A program made the translations under genes and the position numbers. The notes below the pieces were generated by a model, which was not told the origin of the DNA, ran no database searches, and was given only the letters and a program-made list of their open reading frames with translations. A stretch of DNA of 64,000 nt from Leguminivora glycinivorella (lineage: Eukaryota; Arthropoda; Insecta; Lepidoptera; Tortricidae): contig NC_062983.1 of assembly GCF_023078275.1 (NCBI RefSeq), positions 9,293,001 to 9,357,000 on the forward strand, read 5' to 3'. Positions 35,724 to 48,020 of the stretch are shown here, one piece after another. Numbering within the stretch: position 1 is the first letter of the stretch; the number at the start of each line of letters is the position of its first letter.

Positions 35724-35983
35724 CATCATCATCATCATCATCATATCAGCCGAAAGACGTCCACTGCTGGACATAGGCCTCCCCCAAAGATTGCCACAAT
35801 GACCTGTCCTGCGCCACCCGCATCCAGCGGACTCCTGCGACCTTCACCAGGTCATCAGTCCACCTTGTTGTCACCCAAAGGGCAATGGAGAGGGCTATGC
35901 TAGGAGTCTCTTTGCGAGATCGTATCAGAAATGAGACCATCCGCAACACAACCAAAGTAACTGATATAGCCCTCCGAATCGCT
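35724..35983 (-). mobile_element. RTE-type LINE 3' fragment with 11-bp target-site duplication
   Basis: It is flanked by AATAATCCATT at 35713-35723 and 35984-35994. Read on the minus strand it encodes the RTE C-terminus (TRWTDDLVKVAGVRW, AQDRSLWQSLGEAYVQQW, then a stop) and ends in a GAT-repeat tail (plus-strand ATC repeats). It is strongly 5'-truncated, as most LINE insertions are. Confidence 0.9.
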
Positions 35984-35994
35984 AATAATCCATT

Positions 35995-37219
35995 ATTTCA
36001 ATATATTTATAGAGATGAAAATTGTGGGAACAACACTTTTCATAATACCTTTTGAAATATTAGCTGGAAAACTTGCTAAAAGGTCAAGCATGTGTGGCTT
36101 AAAATTTTGATGTCTACCCCAAACTTTATCATACTCTATTTCAACCTCTATTTTAACTTGTGCTGCTATATTTAGTCAGCCTTGATCATGACCAATGAAT
36201 CCAACACCAAATTCGAGAATAAAAATACTAAACAGATTGACCGCCTTCAACGCACATATGTGTTCACCGCCATTCAAAATTACGCCGTCTGATGAATGAA
36301 TTCGAGATAATCGCGATAGACCCGGTTCTGAAATATGATGACTAAAGATCTCTCCCTAATACCTAGGGATATTGATCTACTTAGCTTGTCTAATATTAGA
36401 CGGCGCAGAAGGTGTGGCCCTACTGTTAATTACGTGTTGTTGTTACATTGACCCAGATGGTAATGTGTGAAAATAAACGGCAGTGCACGCGAGACGACGC
36501 CAGGTGTTGGTCCTGATCTCATGCAATGTATGAGGTCAGGTTTTACTAGCCAGGGGTGTCGTTGGCTTGTTGAAAATAAAATAATGGTTAATATTATGTT
36601 CGCTCGTTTCAAAATACATCTATTTGACTAAAACTTGTTTTATTTTGACAATGACAACGTATATACTAAACGTTTCAATCGTATTTGAAATATGAAAATT
36701 AATTACGATAGGAACAATGCCAAATTCAGTTTTAAATCTAAAAAGCCCTAGTTTCCCTACCTAGTTAACTAAATCCCTATCCGTCATTTTGACTTTAATA
36801 AAAAGGTAATTCAACAGAGAATTGTAGACGGTTTGTAAGTTTTATAAATAAGAGTTTATTTTGTTTGCATTAACTAAAGGACTCAGAGTTGGAGAAAAGC
36901 TCTGTCGAATTACTGTGAATACTTAACTTCTCGAAATCTTATTGAATCAATGAATATATTAAGTGCTATTATTAACTAGTGTTATTATTGTTGATTTTGT
37001 ATTCAGGAAGTTAATAGCACATGATAATGTTTATCAAGAAGTTAATAAGCTTCACGCTTATCAAAATGTGAGGCGGTGCAAGGCAAAGGGAAACTAATCA
37101 AGTTAGATGCTTGTTTGTTAGTTAAAGAAATGATAAGCTATTGTCAAAGAAATCGAATCAAGAAAACAACTCATCCTCGTCGAGGACTATTTTGAGCTAA
37201 AAATTGTTTAAGGACAAAC
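35995..37219. other. Intron sequence, no gene recognised
   Basis: AT-rich. Only short frames occur and no element could be named. Confidence 0.4.
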
Positions 37220-37361
37220 TTAACGGTGCGGTTACGCTTACACGGGCAACGCGATTGCCACTGCCTGCAATAGACATACCATTGCCGCGTTTGTTCAATT
37301 CGCACCAACTAACTATGGAGCAAACGCAGCAATGGTGTTGCCCGTGTAACGGCACCGTTAA
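37220..37361. mobile_element. TTAA-flanked MITE (piggyBac-like ends)
   Basis: TTAA lies at both ends (37220-37223 and 37358-37361). Terminal inverted repeats are CGGTGC.GTTAC..ACACGGGCAAC and GTTGCCCGTGTAAC.GCACCG, continuing with GATTGCC/CAATGG. The length of 142 bp leaves no room for a transposase. TTAA target duplication is the hallmark of piggyBac transposition; the family assignment is inference. Confidence 0.8.
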
Positions 37362-40300
37362 ATAATCACTTCCCTTTTATTGACATAACATAGGAAAAAC
37401 TAAACGTAGATTAAAGTATAAAATAAACGAAATGTGTGTAAGACAATTCGGAAGTTATGGAGAGCTGCTAAAACGGTCAAACGAAAAGACGAAACCTTTT
37501 TGAATACAGGAGGCAAAAGAGTATAACCGTTTGCTGTTAATCAATTTCACACGCCCATGGAAATCTGAATCTGCAACACCGCGGGGGGTGCAATTCTTTG
37601 CAGGCCTATAAGATACGTACGTTCCTTTCTTGAAGGTCGTTACGATCCGGAAGTGCGGGTGACAGTTTACTCCACAGTTCTATATATATTTTGTTTCTAT
37701 TAACATTTCTGCAGTTATAAACAGTAGGTACTGAGATACAGACAGTTTATCATATCAGCTTATGAGCGTTTAGTCAATTTATTGGTTGGAATTATTCATC
37801 AGATCAGAGAAGATTGAAATAAGACCATTGAGACCCATGAAGAATAAGCCGATAGATATGACTGAATTGACAGCCCTGTTATAAAATTGAGAAATACGCT
37901 CCTGTTTATCTACGTATGACCTCAGACTACTTTTGCACATGCATGGAAATGTCACACTAACATATTAGTTCATGACTTGATCAAGAGCAACCCTTCACTA
38001 GACATGAGCAATAATATGTATACATTTTAAAACTTGTATCAAAGGGTTAAGATTGAAAATTGATTATATATTGTATTCGCCCTGAAATGCGTGTGTTATA
38101 ACGCAAGGGCTTGGTTGTCGTGATATAATTTGAAATACTGATAACAGAATTTATACGTGTAACGTGCGTTGTAAGTGTAAGTAATTTACATACGGGGTAA
38201 TATTAATTTCAAGGGAACGCATAGATCAGTCCTTTATACCTAGGTTAAAGTATTAATAAAGTCAACTTTTAAAGAGCAATGAAAATAGACGTATGCCTAA
38301 TACTTGCACAATAAGTTTCCCAATTTTTAGAAGAGTTCATCTCGATAGAATAAATAAGAAGAATACTAGCAGTTATATTAAATCCTATAAAATAATTACC
38401 ACAAACAATACAATCTGAAGCAGTTTGTTAATTTAGACGAGAGCAACCTCACAATCCTCGTAATTGCACGACCTCATTTAAATACCGAAGGAAAGTTACA
38501 TAAATTACATTGAAAAACTTTTTTAGCATTCTAAAGAAAAGCTCCAAAGGTCCATAAGTCAGTGAATATTGTTACTGGCAAAAGGGCTATAAATTATTTT
38601 AATACAGTTTGCTAACTAAGCTAACTTACATTAATCTTTTTGGAAAGCGCGTAGTATCCGCGAAAGACATTTAAAGAACTGCAATAATGTTAATCAACTG
38701 AAGTGTTTCGAGAGGACTTGCCTTAATGAATTTACAAGAGATACAAAATTGTGAAACTAAGAATATTGATATGGTCTCAGAAAGAAGCATAGCAACCATT
38801 TCCTTCTGATAACCTTTGCCTCTGTTGGTGACATTCTCGTTCAGACTGCGCTTGGTCTCCTTATCTATAGTATACATTGATAAGATAAACTTTGCGATGA
38901 ACCATACAAACTCATCGGTTACAGCTGATATTAAGTTAGGTCTAACGACTTGCTTTACGCCATTAAAGACTTTATGATTAGTTTCGCAATTATAAATACT
39001 TGAAGATAACGTTGACCAAGATAAACAAACTAATGGCGAAGGCAAGATAAACATGAAAACGTGATTGAGAGAATCGTTCGATGTTTGTCGTGAAACAGTA
39101 AATACGAGTGAAGTGAACACGGGAAAAGTCAACAAGCTTATTACGCATGTACCTATCAAACTTTGACAAGGATACGCAAGAAGATAAAAGAGGGGATTAA
39201 TAAATCTTATTCCACGATATATTGCTGAAGTGCAAAAGATAGTTTGCAAAGACAATAAAATTACTTAATGGATGAAATGGATGTTGATGAAAAATACCTT
39301 ACATAAAACTAAAAAGTAACTGACTACAAAGAAAGTGATAAGAAAAGAAAGGAGGACACAGTTAAAATTGTTGCAAAACAATGATTACAAAATAAATGTT
39401 GAAACTATATGTATGGAAAAAGACAGACTACAAACATATTTTTCTCAAGCATGCAATGAAATATTGTCTTTACGTTCCTTAAAATGGGCTGGGAAGTATC
39501 GCTTTTTGGGCGCAACAACTCGAGAGGACTGTAAAGGGATTTCATATTATTTTTCAGGCCTAGGCCTGCAAAGTAACTTTTTTTATAAAATATTGTCCTT
39601 TAGAGCATTTTTTTTTATTTCATTGTATGTTTGAGAAAAGCACTATACATGCCTCGGCGTGAAAACGGATTCCCGGCCTCGTATCCCTATCCGGCCTCGC
39701 TCGCACGCTCGCCCATATATACCCACTTGGCCGGAAATCCTCATTTTCCCGGCCTCTGATGTAATGTACTATTACTGCCCAATAGCTACATATCCAATTC
39801 CATTTTGATCGAAATACCTAAGGCGATAATACTTTTGTCTAGATAATGTAGCATCTAGAACTGAGATTCAATCGTGAATACATGATTATTTCATAAATAT
39901 GAAATGCAGGCAGCCCAGCCGTTGAGGCGAGGCAGCTAGGTACTTGAAATTAATATATGCACTGAAAATACCGACCAATGTAGAGCCGCAGACGCTGTGT
40001 TGAAAATATAACACAAACACGCCAAAAAAGGCAAACATCATTGTATAACAAAACTGGACAAGGTTATTTTTTGCTAAATTTCGATAAATTTGGTAGGTAA
40101 AAATAACCTGTTAGGCATAAATGAAACTAATAACATCAAAAAACTAAAAAATACTATGTAACACTCGAAGTATGCAAACTTTAATAATATTCACGGCCCC
40201 GACCAGCAACAATGTGAAAACTATGTGATTCATATACAGACGATTAAAGTTTAAACATATGCTACATTTGCGACTAACAAGCGAAACGATTTAAAAATGC

Positions 40301-41879
40301 GGTGTTGCTATGTTAACCTGTCTATAGCACATGACCTTGCTACTAGTATACGCATTTATTACTACATTGGGGTGTATCGTAATTTTACGCGATAGACGTC
40401 GATAAACAGGTAGGTAACTTTTATAGGACGACGCGACGACGACACAACAGATTTACTTGACGTCACGGCAAAAACACTTCTTCGCCACACACTTATCACG
40501 CGACTCGTTCGTGAACGTGAAATAGTTTTGGATGCCTACAACTACAATTCCAAAGCTTGGGAAGCACGCCAAAAATAAAGATTTCTACGAGTTTTTAAAC
40601 CTGTAGTTGTGAAGGTCTCGTGATGCGATGTAAGCCTTATACGTGCCAGCAGTAACAACGGCTTAGAATCTAGATATTATAGGTAGTATAATACCAGCTC
40701 TTAAATAGGACTCTTGACCTTGAAGTGCGGGCCACAAACGCGACACAATTTACGAGGGGAAACGGCGGCGGATAAGAGAATTCGTGACTACAACACCTTA
40801 ACTTGGAGAAAACTCAGTGACTTAAGCCGAAAGGCTCGGAAGTCAAAAGCGTTTACTGCCTAATTCTCGACGTGAAATATAGAGGATGTTTAAATTCAAG
40901 AATTACTAATTTTTTATAGAATAACGGAGACGAAAGAAAGAAAAATGTCGTAAAAATAAACAATACATACATGGGCATTGAAACAAAGAAAATCCATTAA
41001 AAGCGGCAGCATCCACTCTGCGAAAATATTTCTTGTTAGCGATGAGAGCGGATCGGGAGAGAAAGTTATAGCCCAGTGAAATAGGATCGTAAAAATGTAA
41101 TGAAATGCCGACGTTTTGTCAACACTGTTTCAAATCTACACGCATAAAATGACAGATCTTAAATTATTATATATCTAATGTTTTTCAAGAAAAAATACCG
41201 GAGACATCAAGTGTAAATTTAACAAGTCAATGATCTCATTTTAGATTGCAAAAATGCCCAGAGATCAATCTCGGGTGAAAATTAATCCTGCAACCCAAAT
41301 AGTAATCAAAAGAAAGAGTGGGATATTGGAAAATTCTTAATCACGGATGATTGAGTTTCAATACTTCAGTTCAGAAGCAGCCTTGTACAAACGAAGTATT
41401 AAAGTCAGAAACAATGACGAAAGTTAAAATTGAATCGAAGGTTTCATGCAAATACACACGCCAAAAATATGAGTTCGTTAGAATTAATGTTATTTTGCCA
41501 TTCGCGTACATGTTTGTTTTTCATTGGAATACAGACGGTTTTCGTTGTTTGGAAAATGTTCGTAAGTCCGACAATCATTTTCAACATTGCTCTGTGAGTG
41601 TTAGCGACCTTTGACATTTTAATCACCTACAGCAATTCATAAAACTGCTAAAATTAATGTAAACGTATAAAACGTGCAGGAGTTTACATATCTTAGATTT
41701 CTGGCAAAATAAACATTACAAGCAAAAGTTACGAGAAAACGTTCAACTTCTCACCAAAAAGTTATCATCGTTCTACGCATTCGGCATAACTTCAGATTCA
41801 ATCGAACTTTGAATATTTCCTACGGGTCAGTTCTGGAGCCCACAAATAGGAAGTTAGAATTTAATTTTCCCCTCACTAG
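37362..41879. other. Intron sequence; one unrecognised 194-residue frame and a CpG-rich patch
   Basis: A minus-strand frame at 38671-39255 has several hydrophobic stretches (LIGTCVISLLTFPVFTSLVF, HVFMFILPSPLVCLSW). It faintly suggests a membrane protein or decayed chemoreceptor but carries no diagnostic motif. Around 40380-40820 CpG density rises, with a TGACGTCA at 40458-40465; a regulatory role is possible. Near 39650-39770 there is a GGCCTCG/CCGGCC-rich patch. Confidence 0.35.
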
Positions 41880-42300
41880 CTCGGAAACACGTGTTTTGTC
41901 CTTTAATACCAGCGGGTAAAAACGCATTTTATCCACTAGTGGGTAAAGTAATTTGACCTTGAATAAAGTCAAATTAACTGCTTTAAAATTGATAAAAGCA
42001 GGTGAATCTAGTAATTAAGATGATTTACCACCTGTGGAACTACTGGAAGCAGTGATAAACGCATTTTTTTGCGTTGTAGTTTCCTCGCTATAGCGAGGGG
42101 AAAAGTTTTGTGTTACACTCGGGTTCAAATGTATTTTACTTCTCGTGTGTTAAAAAACTCGCAAGTTCAGGATTCTATTCTCGAACCACTCGCTTCGCTC
42201 GTGGTTCAACTATAGAATCCTTTCACTTGCTCGTTTTTCAATTCCACACTCGGCGTTAAAATACAACTTTGCCCCCTTGTATAACAAATAACTATTGCAA
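41880..42300 (+). repeat. Interspersed repeat family B, copy 1
   Basis: It shares with 44690-45131 the ordered blocks GCATTTTATCCAC, GTTTTGTGTTACACTCGG, CGAACCACTCGCTTCGCTCG-like quasi-palindrome, GAATCxTTxxCTTGCTCG and ACTTTGCCCCCTTGTA. No coding capacity. It is an old non-autonomous element; ends are approximate. Confidence 0.75.
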
Positions 42301-43495
42301 ACTCATTACGATATTCATGTAACTAGAGTAAGGTTAGATTGGGCTTGTATAAATTATAAATTTTAAGAGCCCGTGTTGCTTTACCGGAACAGTTTATCCT
42401 TCATATAAGGAAGGCGGCTAACCTAGTCGATGTTGTTCTTAATTAGGTGCTATAATATGCTGTTTTGTCAATGTAGGTAGCTTATATGATCGAACAATGA
42501 TTTAAAAGGGACTTCTACAATGTCTCGTTCATAAATGTTGTTACTAGTGCCAAGCATTCAGTTGGATACGCCAAAGTGGCGCCCCTGACATACAGTCCAA
42601 ATCAGTCAATGCTCAGCCGTAGGCAGGGCAAAACAACCTCGGCCTTGCCTACCATTCCTACCGTCATAATAAATAGACTGGGAATATGACGCAAACTACT
42701 CCCGTAACTGAGCGGATACAACAAACTGTATATAAATAAATAGCGTCCCAGCAAGATATAAATAAAAACAGTTATGAATGTGAATGAACTTGCAGCAAAT
42801 TGTGAAGTCCTTGCGAGCAATGTTGAAGTAAATGATTTAAAGTGCGTAGTTTGGGGCCTGTTATAATTGCTTAATAAATCATACCAATTGCAATACAGAG
42901 ACCGACTTTGATACGTCGGCATAGAGTGCTACCGTGCCGTTAGTGACAGTCAGGAAAATTTGTTACATAAGACGCTTGTGCCCGATGCCCGATCAAAGGA
43001 CTCCCTATCTGTATCTGTTCGTTATCGGAACTCCTCTCTTTATCGCCTACGACTTAGTATTCTCGGAAATAGAGGAACGGCTGACAAGGATATTAATTTT
43101 CAAGATTTTTTTGTTACATTAACATGAAGGAATGACGAATTTTATAGAAGAGAAAGAATTGAATTTGAGTAGGCGGGGACAGGTCGTCAAAATGTAAACG
43201 GACCCAGCCTTACTACCGCTTTGAAGTTATAACAATGTTTGCAGTAATTGAAGGGTAGAACTCCGATAACGCTTTTGTTTTATTGAAGAATCTACCCTTT
43301 TCTAAATCAGGAAATTGCTACAGTAAATAATATAAAGTTTATTAAAATACTACTAAACTAACGTCCTAAGTTCCTAAAGGTTAGGCCATAATTTGATTGA
43401 CACTAAGAAAGTGAAATGCTTGATACTCTTGATATCTACAGGATTACTATAAAATATTAAAAGTAATGCAATGCCACAGTTTCGTTTTCTTTCAA
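42301..43495. other. Intron sequence, no gene recognised
   Basis: AT-rich with short frames on both strands. No exon signals were convincing. Confidence 0.4.
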
Positions 43496-43600
43496 CCCCT
43501 TATTTTGCCAAGAGTGGCACTGAAGATTTAGTAGTTTCATGTGCTCTGCCTACCCCTTTACGGGATACAGGCGTGATTGTATGATTGTATGTATATTAAA
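43496..43600 (+). mobile_element. Probable LINE/SINE 3' end with TGTATGAT-type tail
   Basis: Contains CTGCCTACCCCTTTACGGG and ATACAGGCGTGA followed by a TTGTATGA/TTGTATGT tail. I recall this as a common lepidopteran retroelement 3' terminus. The 5' border is not visible. Confidence 0.45.
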
Positions 43601-43941
43601 AGTAGTTTACAATGTTTACAGCGAACTATAAACATCCCAACTCGTAAACGACACAGGTACATGTATAATATATGTAGAATGACATAAAAATGGAATTTCA
43701 ATATCTAAGTACGGTGCTATCACTTTATAACCACGTATCGTCGTAAAGTAAATTAATGAAGAACAATAGCGTAATATTAATAATATAAAAATAAAAAAAA
43801 ATCGGTAACTTACCTCAAACAATCTTTTTATAACATTTTTACATTGGTATCAATATACAAAATTTAAACCTGAAATGAATGCAGAACACAAAGATGTACC
43901 AGACCTTATCATCTCTAAAGTTACTATTCTATTAGACTTAC

Positions 43942-44086
43942 CTTATGATGTAGTTGACGCAAACGACGCTGACGGGCTTCTGCTGCTTGTCTGTGATGAC
44001 GGTGGCCTGGGTCTGAACCCAGGCGTAGCCACCGGTCTTGGCGAGGAAGCGGTACTGGCTGGTCTCGCATTGTCCTTTGGAGAACA
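43942..44086 (-). CDS. sima: HIF-1alpha/similar, PAS-B C-terminal exon
   Basis: A 145-bp exon with acceptor TTTTCTTTGCAG at 44087-44098 and donor ATAAG|GTAAGTC at 43942/43941. It reads (x)[19 protein letters not shown], then [20 protein letters not shown] and VVCVNYIIS. This matches the end of PAS-B/PAC in HIF alpha proteins (vertebrate [22 protein letters not shown]...CVNYVVS). PAS-B mediates dimerisation with ARNT/Tango. It enters with two bases of a split codon and leaves with AG, completed by C at 8662. The start of PAS-B and the bHLH-PAS-A exons were not found upstream in this window. Confidence 0.93.
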
Positions 44087-44689
44087 CTGCAAAGAAAACA
44101 AAAATAAGAATTGTGCCAATGGTTCATGGTTGGTAAAATTTATTCCTAAAGGGATAGCTGTAAATTTGGAAATATGGTAGTAAGTTAGTAATACAAATCG
44201 ACAGGTTTCGGTCACACGCCTGTATCTCAAGTCACCGAGCCGGCCTTTTAGGATTTATGGATGATATAAAAGTGGACGATATTACAGATGCCTTCAGGTA
44301 AATTTAGAGTCTTTTTTCGTCCGATTGGAATTTCCCACTTAGCTATAAAGCGAACACAATGTTACATGAACAGTTAAAAATATAAAGACACATTCTGAAA
44401 GTGAAAAATCAAATACAGTATCGGATTTTCGGAGTTTATAAGTTTGTATCAGAGAGGATGAGTAAAAGGGTACGAGTTACGACCCTATAAGATTTCAGCG
44501 GTCACATGTAACTCGACATTACAGATCATTATTTTCATATAAGTTTGAAAAAGGTTGTATTTTGAACAACGGTATGTAGTACAATGAAGCTTAGTTAGCA
44601 ACAAATTCAAAGGGGTACAAAACTCATGTACCTATAACAAAGTAGGTAATCAAAATAGATCAGCTACCAATGGAGTCGCAAAGCTCAGT

Positions 44690-45131
44690 AAAATATTTTT
44701 CACCACACCAACTGGTAAAGGCTTACTTTGCTATTCGAAAACAGATAGCAAAATTGCATTTTATCCACAAGAGTGCAAAGTAATTTCATACAAATTTTAA
44801 CTTGATGTCTTAAGCTGGCTGTTAGAATTTACCAATAAATAATGATTTTGGATCATAAATATTGAATAAATCTATGAATTTGATATACATAGTTTGATGT
44901 TTTATAGACAGTATTCTGTTTGTGTTGGTGTGGTGAAAAATTTTGTGTTTCACTCGGCTGCAGTTTGTTTAACCTTCGTGCCTTGAAACCATCGCAACGC
45001 TCAAGATTCCACTTTTTGAACCACTCGTTACGCTCGCGGTTCAATATTGGAATCTTTCGCTTGCTCGGGTATCAATATTGGCACGTGCGGTTAAACAACG
45101 ACTTTGCCCCCTTGTAAAACAAATAACTATA
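44690..45131 (+). repeat. Interspersed repeat family B, copy 2
   Basis: The diverged second copy of the element at 41880-42300, in the same orientation, ending with the shared ACTTTGCCCCCTTGTAxAAC AAATAACTAT block. The two copies flank the PAS-B exon. Recombination between them would delete that exon. Confidence 0.75.
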
Positions 45132-47307
45132 GGTACACGTACCAGTTAGAGGAGGTGTGTAAAGATTGTAAAGTAATCTGCATAATGTAATTACTTGAGA
45201 GTAATTTCTCATTGTGCGCGGCTAGCACAGAAAATTGGGTTATAAATACATATACTTTGGTTAAGTTTCTTGCACATTTCCCACAATCTACTGACGCCAT
45301 ATTTCGTAATCCCGGTAAATGTTCGTGTAAGTAGTTGAATGAAGACAAAACGACATAGAGCCGTCTAACGGCGATAGTGTGAGGGTCAGTAGTCCTGTGG
45401 GATCAGTTAATATAACCCTGATGCCAGTTGAAATATCTCTTCGGAGGAAATTGCCAAAGGGAATTAACGGAGTGGGGAATTTTTTCATTAGCTAGACGAA
45501 TTCGAAGAGCCCTTTAAATTGACACGAATAAAAGGCTTTATTGCTTTTCTTTTACGTCTACTAGAATTGGTTCGCTCAATGCACAGTTTCAAAGTTTAAT
45601 TACAGGTAATTGTGTAATTTTAAATTTAATGAATGGTAATTAAGACCGCTCAATAATATTATACGATGACTAAAGAGTATAACATCAACGCGCATGTGTC
45701 ACGCAAAGCTTTCATTGAAGAATAAGATGAACTGTGCTTGTTTGCCACCGACGGCACCGACACATGTAAATAATGCTGCCTAGTATTAAAAATATGTAAA
45801 ACAGCTTGGATATTTACCAACAAATTAGCTTTAGACCAGGAAAAATAGCTTGACCTGGACATAATTCGATAACCGTAATTTTCTTTTTCTGTCGTATAAA
45901 GTATCATTAGTGATAGTTAAAATACAAATTATTAATCAAATTAGGGTTCTGATTCAATTTAAAAAAAAATAAAAACGAACTTTGAATATTTTTTGATTTT
46001 ATAACTAAAGTATTAAATGTAATCCGGAAAAAGTGCTTGTATTATGTTGTGACACCTGCATTTCATATAAAAACATCTAATTTTTATAAATAATTCATAC
46101 AGAACTATCATTTATAAAGAAGGTTTAGTAAGTTACACATTTTCAGGCGTATTTCACTAGAAAATATTGTTAACCGTAATCCTGCAATTTATTATGAATA
46201 TAATATTACGTGTGTTGATAAATTATTAAAACTTATACCAATACTTTTGGCGCTTGTTCAAAATCTTAAATATTGATAATTTTAGGAAAGGAAAAATACC
46301 TAACTAAATTGAAAGATGGTAAATTTTGCCGTTAATATATTCTTAGTACTATACGAAATCAATTAAACAACAAATATGTAAGATTCATTACTTAATTGAT
46401 ATTTTTCTTACTTGCGCTTTAATATGAACGTTATTACCTGCAGAATAAGGTCGTGCACAGAGTAGGTATAGCTAGTATAGTAGTAGCGGGAACGGGCGGC
46501 GAGTCGTCAACACGTGTTTCATATCAAGGGCGCCGCGTTTTCAAAACGCTTCGATAACAAATATTTCACCGTCCAGTATAAGAGAGCTCCCTTATTACAA
46601 GTGACAAAAGTCATACAAATCAATTAGTCCGATAGGTCACGTTAAACTGGTCAAGTCGTTAGCTCAATAATAGTACCTATCGAGCTTGACGAGATGCTTG
46701 GATCACAACAACGTAATATGTATGAAAGCTTGCGGCGCTTAAGACTGTATTCTTTCGAGTCGTGTGTAACGTATTTTGGCGAGGCAAATTTGAAGCACAG
46801 TGCGTGTCTGTCTCACTCACTCTTACGGTAAACCTAATGAACTGTTTCACTTTCAGAGGATTTTTGAAGTAATTTGGGTAATATGACATTGTCGCGGTGA
46901 GGTCTTTCCGGTACAAATTTATCGGTGGATCTTTTCGGATTTGTGGATGATGAGCCGATGCGATGTCGCTTCATTTTGAAGTGTCGACTCTCGCGAGGGA
47001 GTTCTTAGAGGACCGCGAGGAGCGCGTGTGACTGTTGAGTTTTTGAATGATTTGAAGTTTGTGAATGATTTTATTTTGTGTGTATTTGTGTGGGCATGAG
47101 GTGTTTGTGTTGCGAGAGTCAAATCAATAATATGAGTGGTACAAATTTTATTAGGGGGCCTCATGTGTGAGAAACTCAACACTCGAATGCTGCGTAACAA
47201 TGCGAGCCGAAATCGCCTAATCGGAAGTGTCCGACTTGGTATCGACTAATCTATACACGTTGTAACATGAGAAACCAGAAATCAAAACCTGGTTTCTGGT
47301 ATCTAGT
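45132..47307. other. Intron sequence, no gene recognised
   Basis: AT-rich to about 46430. From 46430 to 47200 the sequence is more GC-rich and two long minus-strand frames follow each other, but without recognisable domains. It could hold regulatory sequence. Confidence 0.35.
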
Positions 47308-47770
47308 ACCCGGTAACCGGTAACCGGTAACCGGTATCCGGTATCCTGTATCCTGTATCCGGTATCCGGTAACCGGTATCCGGTAACCGGTATCCGGTAT
47401 CCGGTAACCGGTATCCGGTAACCGGTAACCGGTATCCGGTAACCGGTATCCGGTAACCGGTATCCGGTAACCGGTATCCGGTAACCGGTATCCGGTAACC
47501 GGTATCCGGTAACCGGTATCCGGTAACCGGTATCCGGTAACCGGTATCCGGTAACCGGTATCCGGTAACCGGTATCCGGTAACCGGTATCCGGTAACCGG
47601 TATCCGGTAACCGGTATCCGGTAACCGGTAACCGGTGACGGGTCTCCGGTATTCGGTGACCGGTAACCGGTAACCAGTAACCAATGACCGTTAACCGGTA
47701 TCCGGTAAACGGTGACCGGTAACCGGTAGACGGTAACCGGTATCCGGTAAACGGTAGACAGTAACCGGTA
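47308..47770. repeat. 7/14-bp ACCGGT-containing tandem repeat (~460 bp)
   Basis: Alternating CCGGTAA and CCGGTAT heptamers form a 14-bp unit CCGGTAACCGGTAT, repeated almost perfectly in the centre and decaying at the edges. Frames stay open in several phases, encoding Gly-Tyr-Arg-Leu/Ile-Pro repeats; that follows from the period. Each unit contains the palindrome ACCGGT. Confidence 0.93.
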
Positions 47771-47874
47771 ACCAGCATCCGATATACGGTATCCGATATC
47801 CGGTTTCCCGTGTTCGGTTTCCCGTTTCTGGTTTGGTTTTGGTTTTAGTTTTAGTTCTGTTAGTTTAAACAAAA

Positions 47875-48003
47875 ACAAAACTGAAAACGAAAACGGAAAC
47901 CGAAACGGGAATGGAAACGAAAACCGAAATCGAAACCGAAACCGACACCGAAACCTACACCAAAACCGACACCGAAACCAAGACCAAAACCGAAACCGAA
48001 AAA
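47875..48003 (+). repeat. CCGAAA/CCGAAAA hexamer-like repeat
   Basis: About 20 imperfect copies of AACCGA/AAACCG. It starts about 100 bp after the ACCGGT array and leads directly into the next tandem repeat. Confidence 0.85.
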
Positions 48004-48020
48004 ATATTTAAGTTCCTAGA

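Larger units (their letters stand above)
8663..43941 (-). other. sima: 35.3-kb HIF-1alpha intron
   Basis: It is bounded by donor ATAAG|GTAAGTC at 43942/43941 and acceptor CAG|C at 8663/8662. Both sites are good consensus matches, the codon phase agrees, and the protein alignment continues across it. The intron holds most of the repeats described here, including a split LINE, inverted minisatellites and a Helitron-like insertion. It also has a CpG-rich, promoter-like block at 11.3-12.2 kb. Confidence 0.82.

Noticed and set aside
46677..47200. Two consecutive minus-strand frames as an upstream HIF exon
   Set aside because: No bHLH or PAS motif. The sequence is Thr/Ser/His-rich with no homology I can see, and there is no matching splice phase.
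47217..47878. Gly-Tyr-Arg repeat proteins in three frames
   Set aside because: The 7/14-bp simple repeat leaves several frames open. There are no conserved flanks or start context.
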